This document shows, one piece after another, positions 26,939 to 37,226 of a stretch of 64,000 nt of DNA. Position numbers and translations under genes: made by a program. Source of the stretch: Pseudokordiimonas caeni (GTDB lineage: Bacteria > Pseudomonadota > Alphaproteobacteria > Sphingomonadales > Kordiimonadaceae); the NCBI RefSeq assembly GCF_026719705.1, contig NZ_JAPPRR010000002.1, forward strand, positions 187,091 through 251,090, in the 5' to 3' direction. The notes beneath the pieces were generated by a model. It was not told the origin of the DNA. It did no database searches and saw only the letters and a program-made list of their open reading frames with translations. Within the stretch, counting starts at the first letter, position 1. Every line of letters starts with the position of its first letter.

Positions 26939-27652
26939 TCAGACCTCCAGCGCCCGTTTCACCGCCGCTTCCACATGAAGCCCGGCGGTATCGAACATCG
27001 GGAAATCGGGCCGGTCGGCCTGCGCGATCAGGAGGCATATCTCGGTGCAGCCCATGATCAGGCCCTCGGCCCCTGCCGCCCGGTACTTGTCGGCGATTTC
27101 CAGATAGCGCGCCTTCGAGGCCGGGCTGATCTCGCCCTTGCACAGCTCATCGAAAATGATGCGGTCCACATCGCGGCGTTCGGCCTCGTCCGGCACCATG
27201 ATCTCGAGCCCGAAATTGCGGGCATAATAGTCCCGCATATAGGAGGCCGACATCACAGGGTAAGTGCCAAGAAGCAAGATCCGTTTCAGTCCCGCCGCCC
27301 GGATCGCCGCGCCCGTCGGGTCCGCAATATGCAGGAAGGGGATGCTGATGTCCCGCGTGAAGCGCTCATACACCCGGTGGACGGTGTTGGACGCACAGAT
27401 CAGGAAATCGGCCCCGGCGCGTTCGGCGGCCATCGCCTTTTCGGCGAGATAGTCGCCAAGGGCTTCCCAGCCTTCGTTCCTGATCCAGTATTCCACATTG
27501 CCGAAATTGACGCCGATGATGACGGTTTCGGCGATTTCCCGACCGCCGAGCCGGGCATTCACCGCCGCATTGATGGCGCGGTAATATTCGCTTGTCGCCT
27601 CGGCGCTCATACCACCAAGAAGGCCGATCTTCTTTTGCTTCAAGGGTCGCAC
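26939..27652 (-). CDS. Aspartate/glutamate racemase family protein
   Basis: This 237-residue enzyme resembles the YgeA/RacD type: an N-terminal IGLLGGMSAEATSEYY, the first half-site in LICASNTVHR (86-92) and the second Cys in MGCTEI (C202). The residue equivalent to the first catalytic cysteine appears to be S88, so only one classical thiol pair member is certain; E. coli YgeA likewise lacks the first Cys. It would interconvert L- and D-Asp, Glu or other amino acids. The GTG start 27652 lies just past the purT stop with AAGGAG at 7 nt. Confidence 0.85.
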   Translation of the reverse strand: MRPLKQKKIGLLGGMSAEATSEYYRAINAAVNARLGGREIAETVIIGVNFGNVEYWIRNEGWEALGDYLAEKAMAAERAGADFLICASNTVHRVYERFTRDISIPFLHIADPTGAAIRAAGLKRILLLGTYPVMSASYMRDYYARNFGLEIMVPDEAERRDVDRIIFDELCKGEISPASKARYLEIADKYRAAGAEGLIMGCTEICLLIAQADRPDFPMFDTAGLHVEAAVKRALEV

Positions 27653-27656
27653 GCGC

Positions 27657-28862
27657 CTACTCCTTCACCGGACGAACGAGGGAAGCCGCTTCCTTGGCGC
27701 GGACGCGGGCTTCCGTAACCGTTTCCCCGCGCGCCACCGCCACGCCCATCCGGCGGCGGGCGAAGCTTTCGGGCTTGCCGAAAAGCCGTACTTCGGTTTC
27801 CGGCACGCGGAGGGCTTCATCCAGCCCCTCAAACGCGATGCCCTGCTCTTCCATGCCGCCATAGATGACCGCACTCGCGCCCGGCGATGCCATCGCAGTA
27901 TCCGTCGGCAGGCCCAAGAGGGCGCGGGCGTGTAATTCGAACTCGGACTGGTGCTGCGTCACCAGTGTCACAAGCCCCGTATCGTGCGGGCGCGGACTGA
28001 CTTCCGAGAACCAGACCTGATCGCCCCTCACGAACAGTTCGACCCCGAAGATGCCAAGCCCGCCAAGGGAATCGGTCACCGCCTTGGCAATTTCACGAGC
28101 GCGGGCAAGGGCTGTCGGGCTCATCGCCTGCGGCTGCCAGCTTTCCACATAGTCGCCAGATTGCTGGTGATGGCCGATGGGATCACAGAAACTGGTTTCA
28201 ATGAGCCCGCTTGCCCCCTTCGAGCGCACGGTGAGAAGAGTGATTTCAAACTCGAAATCGATGAACCCTTCCACAATCACCCGCGCGCCTTTCACGCGGC
28301 CCGCTGCTTCGGCATAGTCCCACGCCTTGTCCACATCGTCCGGGCCCTTGAGAAGGCTTTGGCCCTTGCCGGAGGAAGACATCACGGGCTTCACGAAGCA
28401 GGGGTAGCCGGTGCCCTTCTTGCCTTCGATGGCTTGGCGGATTTCGTCCGCCGAGGAGGCAAAGGCATAGGCGCTGGTCGGCAGGCCAAGCTCTTCGGCG
28501 GCCAACCGGCGGATGCCTTCACGGTTCATCGTCAGTTGCACGGCGCGCGCGGTCGGGATCACGGTCGCCGTACCTGCCGCCTCAATCTCGGCGAGCGCAG
28601 CGGTGGCAATCGCCTCGATCTCCGGCACTATATAGTGCGGCTTTTCTTGCTCGATCAGCCCCTTCAGCGCGTCGGCGTCGGTCATGTCAATGGCGTGCGC
28701 GCGGTGCGCGACCTGATGGCCCGGCGCCCCTTCGTAGCGGTCCACGGCGATCACCTCGACCCCGTAACGCTGCAGGGCGATGATGACTTCCTTGCCAAGC
28801 TCACCGGCGCCCAAAAGCATCACGCGGGTAGCGGTGGGTGAGTTGGGAGTGCCGATCTTCAT
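27657..28862 (-). CDS. purT: Formate-dependent phosphoribosylglycinamide formyltransferase PurT
   Basis: This 401-residue ATP-grasp enzyme makes formyl-GAR from GAR, formate and ATP in purine synthesis. The N-terminal preATP domain reads [22 protein letters not shown], the ATP-grasp core includes [16 protein letters not shown] and [20 protein letters not shown], and [13 protein letters not shown] gives the metal-binding end. Length fits the family (about 390-400). ATG 28862 follows GGGAAGGAAA. It is the head of a run with the racemase and ATL genes. Confidence 0.96.
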   Translation of the reverse strand: MKIGTPNSPTATRVMLLGAGELGKEVIIALQRYGVEVIAVDRYEGAPGHQVAHRAHAIDMTDADALKGLIEQEKPHYIVPEIEAIATAALAEIEAAGTATVIPTARAVQLTMNREGIRRLAAEELGLPTSAYAFASSADEIRQAIEGKKGTGYPCFVKPVMSSSGKGQSLLKGPDDVDKAWDYAEAAGRVKGARVIVEGFIDFEFEITLLTVRSKGASGLIETSFCDPIGHHQQSGDYVESWQPQAMSPTALARAREIAKAVTDSLGGLGIFGVELFVRGDQVWFSEVSPRPHDTGLVTLVTQHQSEFELHARALLGLPTDTAMASPGASAVIYGGMEEQGIAFEGLDEALRVPETEVRLFGKPESFARRRMGVAVARGETVTEARVRAKEAASLVRPVKE

Positions 28863-28890
28863 GGCCGTTTCCTTCCCTGTTGGCGCGCCG

Positions 28891-30285
28891 TCAGCAATCG
28901 ACGACCGTCGCCTCGATCGGCACGGTGACGGCAAGCCCGCCCCGCGCCGTTTCCTTATATTTGGATTTCATGTCGCGCCCGGTGAGGCGCATGGTGCGGA
29001 TCACCTTGTCGAGGCTGACAAAATGGGTGCCGTCGCCTTTGAGCGCGAGGCGCGCCGCATTGATCGCCTTGATCGAGGCCATGGCATTGCGCTCGATGCA
29101 CGGCACCTGCACAAGACCGCCGATGGGATCACACGTGAGGCCGAGATTATGTTCCATCGCGATCTCGGCCGCGTTTTCGACCTGCGCCGGCGTGCCGCCC
29201 ATCACTTCGGCGAGGCCCGCCGCCGCCATCGAGCAGGCCGAGCCGACCTCGCCCTGACAGCCGACCTCGGCTCCGGAAATCGACGCATTTTCCTTGAAGA
29301 GCATGCCAACCGCCCCGGCAGTCAGCAGGAATTTCACCACGCCCGCGTCATTCGCGCCGGGCACGAAGCGGGTGTAATAATGGAGGACCGCAGGCACGAT
29401 GCCTGCCGCGCCGTTCGTGGGCGCGGTGACCACACGACCCCCTGCGGCGTTTTCCTCGTTCACGGCGAGCGCATAAAGATTGACCCAGTCAAGGATCGTC
29501 AGAGGATCGGTGAGGGCGGCTTCCGCGCGGTTGGCGAGCTGCCGGTAAAGGCTCGCCGCCCGGCGTTTGATCTTCAACCCCGGCATGATGCCATCCGAGT
29601 TGCAGCCGCGCTTCACGCATTCCTGCATCACCGCCCAGATATTCAGAAGCTCCGCCCTGATCTGGTCGGCCGAGCGCATCACCTTTTCGTTCGCGAACAT
29701 GATGTCGCTGATCGATTTCTCGGTCTTTTCGCAGTGGGCGAGAAGCTCAGCCCCCGACGAGAAGGGATAGGGCACTTTCACGGGCGGCGCCTTGAAGGCA
29801 TCTTTCGCCGCTTCGGCTTCAGACACGATGAAGCCCCCACCGATGGAATAATAGATGACATTCGCAAGCTCGCTGCCGTCTGCGGCCTCTGCCGTGAAGC
29901 GCATACCGTTCGGATGGAAGGGCAGCCGCTCGCGCGGCAGCAGCACCAGATCGGTGCCTTCCTCGAAGGGGACCGGACGGCTGCCGTTCAGGCGGATGCT
30001 GGCGCCCCCGCGCACCTCGGCGATCATATCGGCCGCCTTGTCCACGTCCACGCTCGCCGGCTCCTCGCCCATCAGGCCAAGGATCACCGCGCCGTCCGAC
30101 CCGTGGCCGCGACCGGTGGCCCCGAGCGAGCCATAAAGCTTCACCCGCACGCGCGACACCGAGCCAAGCTTCGCCGATTCTTCAAGGCCGTTCAGGAAGG
30201 CGCGGGCAGCCCGCATCGGCCCCACGGTATGCGAGCTGGAAGGCCCGATGCCGATAGAAAAAAGGTCAAGTACGCTCGTTGTCAT
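28891..30285 (-). CDS. sdaA: L-serine ammonia-lyase, iron-sulfur dependent
   Basis: The 464-residue single-chain serine dehydratase converts L-serine to pyruvate and ammonia. It starts [23 protein letters not shown], the beta-domain signature. The 4Fe-4S ligands are expected among the cysteines in [11 protein letters not shown] and [15 protein letters not shown] 30285 follows GGGGTG; an in-frame upstream ATG at 30324 is not supported. It is 28 bp upstream of purT on the same strand and may be co-expressed; serine breakdown and purine one-carbon metabolism are linked. Confidence 0.95.
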   Translation of the reverse strand: MTTSVLDLFSIGIGPSSSHTVGPMRAARAFLNGLEESAKLGSVSRVRVKLYGSLGATGRGHGSDGAVILGLMGEEPASVDVDKAADMIAEVRGGASIRLNGSRPVPFEEGTDLVLLPRERLPFHPNGMRFTAEAADGSELANVIYYSIGGGFIVSEAEAAKDAFKAPPVKVPYPFSSGAELLAHCEKTEKSISDIMFANEKVMRSADQIRAELLNIWAVMQECVKRGCNSDGIMPGLKIKRRAASLYRQLANRAEAALTDPLTILDWVNLYALAVNEENAAGGRVVTAPTNGAAGIVPAVLHYYTRFVPGANDAGVVKFLLTAGAVGMLFKENASISGAEVGCQGEVGSACSMAAAGLAEVMGGTPAQVENAAEIAMEHNLGLTCDPIGGLVQVPCIERNAMASIKAINAARLALKGDGTHFVSLDKVIRTMRLTGRDMKSKYKETARGGLAVTVPIEATVVDC

Positions 30286-30326
30286 AAGATGCCCACCCCG
30301 AAGTTTGGGCCCCTTATATAGCACAC

Positions 30327-31763
30327 CTATTCCGAGGAGAAGCGATAGGACGAAATTCCGCGCGACCGTTCATCAAGGATCAGCGCACGCGTAAGCGGCG
30401 GATGGGCGCGCTGTGGGCAGTTTGGCCGCTCGCACAGGCGGCAGTCGGGGCCGACGGGTGTGGCGTCGATATTTTCGAGATCATGCCCCTTGGCATAGAT
30501 CAGCTCCCGCGCATGGCCGATATCGCAGCCAAGGCCGATCGCCACCTGCTGGTCCGGCGCCCCGAAAATGGCCCCGACCCGCCGCACGGTGCGCGACACG
30601 GTGAAATAGGTCGTCCTGTCCGGCATCTCGATAATCTGGGTAACGATCCGGCCGGGCGTGGTGAAGGTGTCATGCACGCTCCACAAGGGGCACGTGCCGC
30701 CGAAGCGGGTGAAATGGAAGCGCCCGGCCGAATAGCGCTTCGACACGTTCCCGGCCTTGTCCACCCGCACGAGGAAGAAGGGGATGCCTCGCTCCCCCGG
30801 CTTTTGCAGCGTGGTCAGCCGGTGACAGACCTGCTCGAAACTGCAGCCATAGCGGCGGCCCAGATGCTCCACATCATATTTCAGTGCCCGCGCGTCCTTC
30901 AGGAACCGGCCATAAGGCATGATGAGGGCAGCGGCGAAATAGTTGGCAAGGCTGATGCGCAAGACCCGGTGGGCTTCATCCGTCTGGAAGGTCGGCACTT
31001 CCGACAGGCGCTGGATCAGGGGACGTTGTTCGAGAAGCGCCAGCTGGAACGCGATCTGGAACTGGCGGGCCGGCCGGTCCAGCAGTTCCGAAAGCTGCAG
31101 CTGCCGCCGGTGGAAATCGAAATGCCGGAGCGTTTCGGGCATCACCTCGTGCGGCATGATCCGCACGCGCACGCCGTGCTCTTCATCCAGTCGGGCGGAG
31201 AGCAGAAGGAACGGATCGTCGCGGTCGAGCCCGAGCTCGGTATGGAGCGATTCGGCAGCTTCATCGAGCTCGGGGAAATAGTTGCGCCGGTCGTGCAGCC
31301 AGTCGCGCACTTCATCCACCGGCACCACGGTTTCAGTCGCCGTCCCCGTGCGATCCACCACCTGATTCGAAAGATCGCTTGCCGCCTGCCGTGCTTGCCG
31401 CAGCGCACTGTAAAGTAGATTGAAGGCCTCGATCCCTTTCGGGGCGGCGTCGGCCATGTCCTGCATGTCCCCGCGCGTCAGGCCAAGCGGCTTGAACATC
31501 GGATCGGCCATTATTTCAGTGAGGTCGGCAAAGGCTCGCGCCTCGTCGGTGCCGGCGAACGTGGCCAGTTCCACATCGTAAACTTCAGCGAGCCGCAAGA
31601 GGAACTGCGCCGAAACCGGCCGCTGGTTGCGCTCCACAAGGTTAAGGTAACTCGTTGAAAAACCAAGGGCTGCTGACATCTGCGCCTGGCTGAGGCCAAG
31701 CTCGCGCCGGAGCCGCCGGATGCGGGGCCCTGCGAAAATCTTTTTCTGGGCAGCTTCGGCCAT
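30327..31763 (-). CDS. ScfR/RamB-type XRE regulator of short-chain acyl metabolism
   Basis: This 478-residue regulator has an N-terminal XRE helix-turn-helix ([39 protein letters not shown], about 12-55), a central domain and an IrrE/ImmA-like plus DUF2083 C-terminal half with several cysteines (C-x-L-C-E-R-x-N-C at the end), matching the RamB/PrpR/ScfR group. These regulators respond to acyl-CoA levels and control glyoxylate-shunt or propionate genes. It is divergent from aceB-aceA, which fits that role exactly. Activator versus repressor cannot be told. Confidence 0.9.
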   Translation of the reverse strand: MAEAAQKKIFAGPRIRRLRRELGLSQAQMSAALGFSTSYLNLVERNQRPVSAQFLLRLAEVYDVELATFAGTDEARAFADLTEIMADPMFKPLGLTRGDMQDMADAAPKGIEAFNLLYSALRQARQAASDLSNQVVDRTGTATETVVPVDEVRDWLHDRRNYFPELDEAAESLHTELGLDRDDPFLLLSARLDEEHGVRVRIMPHEVMPETLRHFDFHRRQLQLSELLDRPARQFQIAFQLALLEQRPLIQRLSEVPTFQTDEAHRVLRISLANYFAAALIMPYGRFLKDARALKYDVEHLGRRYGCSFEQVCHRLTTLQKPGERGIPFFLVRVDKAGNVSKRYSAGRFHFTRFGGTCPLWSVHDTFTTPGRIVTQIIEMPDRTTYFTVSRTVRRVGAIFGAPDQQVAIGLGCDIGHARELIYAKGHDLENIDATPVGPDCRLCERPNCPQRAHPPLTRALILDERSRGISSYRFSSE

Positions 31764-31795
31764 GCCCCTGCTCCTTCAAATCACACCCGGAATGT

Positions 31796-31885
31796 TACAC
31801 ATACAAAATTTACATATCAACTTTTTTACATAAACAAACACATACAAACAGACACTTTTTGTAACATTTCGCAATTGCACAAGAA
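31796..31885. promoter_or_regulatory. AT-rich control region between scfR-type gene and aceB
   Basis: This stretch is markedly AT-rich in a GC-rich window. It contains repeated ACA-TA-CAAA-like elements and a TTTTTGTAACATTTCGCAAT segment. It is the likely binding site for the divergent regulator. No confident -35/-10 pair was assigned. Confidence 0.5.
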
Positions 31886-31964
31886 ATATCAGGTGGGATA
31901 CTGGTCCTGTCACAGCAACATTGTTGCCGACACATTCGTTACGATTGAAGAAAGGGACAGGAAC

Positions 31965-33575
31965 ATGACGGCTTCGACGCTCCAGAAAAGCGCTCCGCTC
32001 AGCCTTACGATCACCGGCAAAGCCGATGAGCGCACGGCGCGTGTGCTGACGGCGGACGCAGTCGCCTTCATTGCAGACCTTGAGGCCCGTTTCGGCGCGC
32101 GCCGCGCCCGGCTCATTGAAGCCCGCACCGAGCGCCAGAAGCGTTTCGACGCCGGCGAGCTGCCGGATTTCCTGCCCGAGACCGCCGACATCCGCAACAA
32201 GCCCTGGACCATCCTCGGCACGCCGGCTGACCTGAAGGACCGCCGCGTCGAAATCACCGGGCCGGTTGACCGCAAGATGATGATCAACGCCTTCAATTCT
32301 GGTGCCAATGTCTTCATGGCGGATTTCGAGGATGCCTCGGCCCCGACCTGGGACAATATGATCGACGGCCAGATCAACCTCATGGATTATGCCGACGGCA
32401 AGCTGACGTTCGATGATCCGTCGAACGGCAAATCCTATGCCCTCGGCGAAAAGACTGCCGTTCTGAAGGTTCGTCCGCGCGGCCTGCATATGCTGGAAGC
32501 CCATGCCGAACTCGACGGCCAGCCGATCTCGGCCAGCTTCTTCGATTTCGGCCTTTATGCCTTCCATTCGGCGGCCAAGCTGCTGGCCCGCGGCACGGGC
32601 GCCTATTTCTACCTGCCGAAGCTCGAGAGCCACAAGGAGGCCGCGCTCTGGGACGAGGTCTTCGCCTATACCGAAGCCGCCCTTGGCATTCCGCACGGCA
32701 GCCTTAAGGCGACGATCCTGATCGAGACCCTGCCGGCTGCCTTCGAGATGGACGAGATCCTCCATGCCATGAAGGATCATATCGTCGGCCTCAACTGCGG
32801 CCGCTGGGACTATATCTTCAGCTACATCAAACGCATCGGCAAAAACCCGGCCTATCTGCTGCCGGACCGCGCCGAGGTGACGATGGGCCAGGCCTTCCTG
32901 CGTGCCTATTCACTTCTCCTGATCAAGACCTGCCACAAGCGCGGCGCCCATGCGATGGGCGGCATGGCAGCCCAGATCCCGGTGAAGAATGATGAGGCCG
33001 CCAACGAGGCTGCCTTCAACAAGGTCCGCGCCGACAAGGAACGCGAAGCCGCCAACGGCCATGACGGCACATGGGTGGCGCACCCGGCGCTCGTGCCCGT
33101 GGCGCTTGAGGTCTTCAACAAGCTGATGCCGCAAGCCAACCAGATCATCCGCAAGCGCGAGGATGTAACGATCACCGCTGCGGATCTTCTGGAGCCGCAT
33201 CAGGGCAAGGCGACCGAGAAGGGCCTGCGCGAGAATATCCGCGTCGGCGTCCAGTACATCGAAGCCTGGCTGCAGGGTAAGGGCGCAGTGCCGCTTTATA
33301 ACCTGATGGAAGACGCCGCCACGGCCGAGATCAGCCGTACCCAGATCTGGCAGCAGCTTTATCACGGCGCCAAGCTCGATGACGGCCGCACCGTCGACCG
33401 CGCCCTCGTCCAGTCGCTTTATGACAGCGAGATGGCGGGCCTCCGGGAAGCGCTTGGCGCCGAGACCCTTGAAAAAGGCCGCTTCGCTGAAGCGGGCAAA
33501 CTGTTCCTCGATCTCGTCTTCGCGGACGAGCTCGCCGAATTCCTGACAACCCCGGCCTACGGCCTCATCCAATAA
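31965..33575 (+). CDS. aceB: Malate synthase A
   Basis: The 536-residue TIM-barrel enzyme condenses glyoxylate and acetyl-CoA to malate. Visible blocks are FMADFEDASAPTWDNM, RPRGLHMLEAH, LIETLPAAFEMDEILH and GLNCGRWDYIFSYIK, and the length matches isoform A (about 530) rather than G (about 720). ATG 31965 is preceded by AAGGGACAGGA; an in-frame ATG at 31875 lies within the regulatory region. aceA follows 33 bp downstream in the same operon. Confidence 0.97.
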   Translation: MTASTLQKSAPLSLTITGKADERTARVLTADAVAFIADLEARFGARRARLIEARTERQKRFDAGELPDFLPETADIRNKPWTILGTPADLKDRRVEITGPVDRKMMINAFNSGANVFMADFEDASAPTWDNMIDGQINLMDYADGKLTFDDPSNGKSYALGEKTAVLKVRPRGLHMLEAHAELDGQPISASFFDFGLYAFHSAAKLLARGTGAYFYLPKLESHKEAALWDEVFAYTEAALGIPHGSLKATILIETLPAAFEMDEILHAMKDHIVGLNCGRWDYIFSYIKRIGKNPAYLLPDRAEVTMGQAFLRAYSLLLIKTCHKRGAHAMGGMAAQIPVKNDEAANEAAFNKVRADKEREAANGHDGTWVAHPALVPVALEVFNKLMPQANQIIRKREDVTITAADLLEPHQGKATEKGLRENIRVGVQYIEAWLQGKGAVPLYNLMEDAATAEISRTQIWQQLYHGAKLDDGRTVDRALVQSLYDSEMAGLREALGAETLEKGRFAEAGKLFLDLVFADELAEFLTTPAYGLIQ

Positions 33576-33608
33576 CCGACAACCAGTTCCCCGAACGGAG
33601 TAAGTAAA

Positions 33609-34892
33609 ATGACCAAGGAAACCTTCGAATCCTACCTGGGCGTTGAAAAAGACCGCTACAAATATATCGAGCGCAACTACACGCTTGAAGACGTGAAGCG
33701 TCTCAGCGGCTCGGTGCAGGTCCAGCACACGCTCGCTGACCGTGGTGCGCGCAAGCTGTGGGATCTCCTCAACACCGAAGACTATGTCCACAGCCTCGGC
33801 GCCATGACCGGGAACCAGGCCATGCAGATGGTTCGCGCCGGCCTGAAGGCCATCTATCTGTCGGGCTGGCAAGTTGCTGCCGACAGCAACACCGCCAGCG
33901 CCATGTATCCGGACCAGTCGCTCTATCCGGCGAATGCTGCTCCTGAGCTTTGCCGTCGCATCAACCGCACCCTGCAGCGTGCCGACCAGATCGAGCATGC
34001 CGAGGGCGGCACGAAGCGCGACTGGTTCGCCCCCATCGTGGCCGACGCCGAAGCCGGTTTCGGCGGCAAGCTGAACGCGTTCGAGATCATGAAAGCCTTC
34101 ATCGAAGCCGGCGCCTCGGGCGTTCACTTCGAAGACCAACTGGCAGCCGAAAAGAAATGCGGCCACCTCGGCGGCAAGGTGCTGATCCCGACACAAGCGC
34201 ACGAGCAGAACCTGCAGGCCGCGCGTCTCGCTGCCGACATCTGCGGTGTGCCCTCGATCATCATCGCCCGTACGGACGCTGAATCGGCCAAGCTCATCAC
34301 CTCGGACGTCGACGAGCGCGACCATGCCTTCATCCTGAAGGACAAGGGCCGCACCTCGGAAGGCTTCTTCCACCTTGATGCCGGCGTCGATCATTGCATC
34401 GCCCGCGGCCTGGCGTTCGCCAAGCATGCTGACCTCTTGTGGTGGGAAACCTCGACCCCGAACCTCGACGACGCGAAGAAATTCGCCGAAGCGATCCAGA
34501 AGGCCTATCCGGGCAAGATGATGGCTTACAACTGCTCGCCGTCGTTCAACTGGGAAGCCAAGCTGGACAAGGACACGATTGCCAAGTTCCAGCGTGAGCT
34601 CGGCGCCATGGGCTACAAGTACCAGTTCGTGACGCTCGCCGGTTTCCACAGCCTCAACTACGGCATGTTCGAACTGGCTTCGGGCTACCGCGACCGCGGC
34701 ATGGCTGCCTATTCGGAACTGCAGCAGGCCGAGTTTGCTTCGGAAAAAGACGGCTACACCGCCACGCGCCACCAGCGCGAGGTCGGCACCGGCTACTTCG
34801 ACGAAGTGGCACAAGCCATCACCAAGGGTCAGGCGTCGACCACCGCCATGGGCGAATCGACCGAGACCGCACAGTTCGTGGCTGCCGAGTAA
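33609..34892 (+). CDS. aceA: Isocitrate lyase
   Basis: This 427-residue enzyme cleaves isocitrate to glyoxylate and succinate. The catalytic loop KKCGHLGGK (Cys about residue 184) is intact, with the GDAE-like metal-binding region at [10 protein letters not shown]. The start ATG 33609 has GGAGTAAG upstream. It follows aceB in the glyoxylate-shunt operon that lets the cell grow on acetate or fatty acids. A structured 261-bp non-coding region follows. Confidence 0.98.
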   Translation: MTKETFESYLGVEKDRYKYIERNYTLEDVKRLSGSVQVQHTLADRGARKLWDLLNTEDYVHSLGAMTGNQAMQMVRAGLKAIYLSGWQVAADSNTASAMYPDQSLYPANAAPELCRRINRTLQRADQIEHAEGGTKRDWFAPIVADAEAGFGGKLNAFEIMKAFIEAGASGVHFEDQLAAEKKCGHLGGKVLIPTQAHEQNLQAARLAADICGVPSIIIARTDAESAKLITSDVDERDHAFILKDKGRTSEGFFHLDAGVDHCIARGLAFAKHADLLWWETSTPNLDDAKKFAEAIQKAYPGKMMAYNCSPSFNWEAKLDKDTIAKFQRELGAMGYKYQFVTLAGFHSLNYGMFELASGYRDRGMAAYSELQQAEFASEKDGYTATRHQREVGTGYFDEVAQAITKGQASTTAMGESTETAQFVAAE

Positions 34893-34901
34893 CAGCCACC
34901 C

Positions 34902-35073
34902 CCGCCTGTTTCGCTCTTATCCATGGCGGAACAGGCGGCAAATGAATAGCCGGCCTTGTCCCTTGGGAGGGGAGGCGGGGTCGGCGCCCACTTGTCCCTC
35001 ACATCCTGACAAGGCCCCCTTGAAAGGATGTACTCACGGGGGCCGGTTCCTTAGAGACCGGCCCTCTTTTTCT
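34902..35073 (+). other. Structured intergenic region after aceA
   Basis: The 261-bp gap 34893-35153 has no gene but several strong pairings: CCGCCTGTTTCG with CGGAACAGGCGG (34902-34938); ACATCCT-GA-CAAGG-CCC-CCTTG-AA-AGGATGT (35001-35031); and an alternative GGCCTTGTC (34952-34960) with GACAAGGCC (35008-35016). It ends in an intrinsic terminator. It may be an mRNA 3' UTR or a small RNA. Confidence 0.5.
35039..35073 (+). terminator. Intrinsic terminator between aceA and yqhA
   Basis: An 8-bp stem GGGCCGGT/ACCGGCCC with a 9-nt loop is followed by TCTTTTTCTTT. GGCCCCC at 35013-35019 can pair with GGGGGCC at 35038-35044 and so compete with the terminator stem. Confidence 0.85.
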
Positions 35074-35153
35074 TTGCCCCGCTTGCGCTTGCCGGACCCT
35101 GTCCCTATCTGCTAGAGGCCCGCCAAGCCCCAGAAAGGAAAACAGGGACAATC

Positions 35154-35711
35154 ATGACCGACAAGCCTGCCGCCCCAACCGCCTCCATGAAGCCGCTGCG
35201 CCCCCTGCCGATGCTGATTTTCAGCTCCCGCTGGCTCCAGCTCCCGCTTTATATCGGCCTCATCGCGGCGCAGTGTGTGTATGTCTTCCTTTTCCTCAAG
35301 GAACTGGTCCATCTCGTCAGCCACGCCACCACCTTTTCCGAGCAGCAGATCATGCTTGTGGTGCTGGGCCTCATTGACGTGGTGATGATTTCGAACCTTC
35401 TCGTCATGGTCATCGTCGGCGGCTATGAAACCTTTGTCTCGCGCCTCGGCCTGCAGGGGCACCCCGACCAGCCGGAATGGCTGAGCCATGTGAATGCGGG
35501 CGTGCTGAAGGTGAAGCTCGCGATGGCCATCATCGGCATTTCCTCGATCCATCTTCTGCGCACCTTCATCGAAGCCTCGTCGATCGGGCTCGACAATGCC
35601 CGCATCACCGGCGAGGCTGTGATGTGGCAGACGATCATTCACAGCGTTTTCATCCTGTCCGCCGTCGGAATCGCCTATGTGGACCGCATGACCCAGGTGA
35701 AGCCACGCTGA
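35154..35711 (+). CDS. YqhA family (UPF0114/TIGR00645) inner-membrane protein
   Basis: This 185-residue protein has three or four transmembrane segments with the family pattern FSSRWLQLPLYIGLIAA, then LVMVIVGGYETFVSRLGL and a late helix IIHSVFILSAVGIAYVDRM. The function is unknown. GAAAGGAAAACAGGG lies before ATG 35154. It is 111 bp ahead of the bd-oxidase operon and may be read with it. The intergenic terminator separates it from aceA. Confidence 0.9.
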   Translation: MTDKPAAPTASMKPLRPLPMLIFSSRWLQLPLYIGLIAAQCVYVFLFLKELVHLVSHATTFSEQQIMLVVLGLIDVVMISNLLVMVIVGGYETFVSRLGLQGHPDQPEWLSHVNAGVLKVKLAMAIIGISSIHLLRTFIEASSIGLDNARITGEAVMWQTIIHSVFILSAVGIAYVDRMTQVKPR

Positions 35712-35822
35712 TACCCTGCGGCAACCTGCCGCGCGCCATCCTGCCGCATTGCACGATCTACCCTCGCGTGGGACACTGATCCGGTATCCAGGGAACAAAC
35801 CTTCAGCCAGGGAGGGTAGTCC

Positions 35823-37226
35823 ATGCCGGATTTCCTCAGCGCCGAGATACTTGCGCGCGCGCAGTTTGCCTTTACCGTTTCGTTTCATATCGTCTTCCCC
35901 GCCTTCTCGATCGGCCTTGCTTCCTATCTCGCGGTGCTTGAGGCGCTGTGGCTGAAGACAGGGGACGAGGCCTATCTCACCACCTTTCGCTACTGGCTGA
36001 AAATCTTTGCCGTCGCCTTCGGGATGGGGGTCGTGTCGGGCATTGTGATGAGCTACCAGTTCGGCACGAACTGGTCGGTTTACGCCGACAAGACGGGGCC
36101 GGTGCTCGGGCCGCTTCTGGGCTACGAGGTCCTCTCGGCCTTCTTCCTCGAGGCCGGGTTCCTTGGCATCATGCTCTTCGGGCTCGAACGCGTCGGCAAG
36201 AAGCTGCATTTCATGGCCACCCTGATGGTTGCCGTCGGCACGCTTTTCTCGGCCTTCTGGATTCTCAGCGTGAACAGCTGGATGCAGACCCCGGCGGGCT
36301 ACGGCATCAACGAGGCCGGCCAGTTCATCGTCGAGGACTGGTGGGAAGTCGTCTTCAATCCCTCCTTCCCCTACCGGCTCGTCCATATGACGCTCGCCGC
36401 CTACCTCACCACCGCCTTCGTGGTTGGCGGGGTGGGGGCGTGGCACCTCCTCAAGGACCGCAGCAACCGCCCGGCGCGCATCATGTTCTCGATGGCCATG
36501 TGGATGGCGCTCATTGTGGCGCCCATCCAGGTGATCGCGGGTGACATGCACGGGCTGAACACACTCGAGCACCAGCCAGCCAAGGTGGCCGCGATGGAAG
36601 GCCACTGGGAAACCGGCAGCCGGGTGCCGCTTCTGCTGTTCGCGGTGCCGGACAATGAGGCCGAGACCAACCATTTCGAGATCGGCGTGCCGGCACTCGC
36701 CAGCATCATCCTGAAGCATGATCCAGACGGCGTGATTCGGGGCCTGAAAGACTGGCCGAAGGAAGACCGCCCGCCCGTCTTCATCGTCTTCTGGTCGTTC
36801 CGCATCATGGTAGCCATCGGCTTCCTGATGGTCGGGATCGGCCTCTGGAGCCTGATCGCGCGGGCCCGCGGCCGGCTTTATGAAAGCCCGCTCCTGAACA
36901 AGGCCGCTGTCCTGATGGCGCCGTCGGGCTTCATCGCCGTGCTGGCCGGCTGGGTCGTCACCGAAGTCGGCCGCCAGCCCTACACGGTGTACGGCCTGTT
37001 GCGCACCGCTGATTCGCTTTCACCCGTGGAAGCCCCCGCCGTCGCCACGTCGCTCGCCATCTTTGCGGTTGTTTATTTCATCGTGTTCGGCACGGGTGTT
37101 GTCTACATCCTGCGCCAGATGGCGGAACGGCCCGGCGCGCCCGAGCACGCTCCGGAAGGCCCAACGCGGGCCGCCGCCTACACTACCGACTATGTGAAGC
37201 TCGCCGAAGGAGGCCGCCATGATTGA
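35823..37226 (+). CDS. cioA: Cytochrome bd-type (cyanide-insensitive) ubiquinol oxidase subunit I
   Basis: The 467-residue subunit has about nine membrane helices. The haem b595 axial ligand is H22 (FHIVFP), H188 lies in RLVHM, and conserved acidic residues are E102 and E110. The segment EVGRQPYTVYG and the short quinol-binding loop place it with CioA rather than long-loop CydA. The enzyme oxidises quinol and reduces O2 to water without proton pumping. ATG 35823 follows GGGAGGG. The stop overlaps cioB by 8 bp. Confidence 0.93.
   Translation: MPDFLSAEILARAQFAFTVSFHIVFPAFSIGLASYLAVLEALWLKTGDEAYLTTFRYWLKIFAVAFGMGVVSGIVMSYQFGTNWSVYADKTGPVLGPLLGYEVLSAFFLEAGFLGIMLFGLERVGKKLHFMATLMVAVGTLFSAFWILSVNSWMQTPAGYGINEAGQFIVEDWWEVVFNPSFPYRLVHMTLAAYLTTAFVVGGVGAWHLLKDRSNRPARIMFSMAMWMALIVAPIQVIAGDMHGLNTLEHQPAKVAAMEGHWETGSRVPLLLFAVPDNEAETNHFEIGVPALASIILKHDPDGVIRGLKDWPKEDRPPVFIVFWSFRIMVAIGFLMVGIGLWSLIARARGRLYESPLLNKAAVLMAPSGFIAVLAGWVVTEVGRQPYTVYGLLRTADSLSPVEAPAVATSLAIFAVVYFIVFGTGVVYILRQMAERPGAPEHAPEGPTRAAAYTTDYVKLAEGGRHD

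Noticed and set aside
32910-34814. Long open frame (634 codons) antisense to aceB-aceA
   Set aside because: It is a mirror of GC-rich codon use in two clear genes; the product is low-complexity, has no motif, and crosses the aceB/aceA junction.
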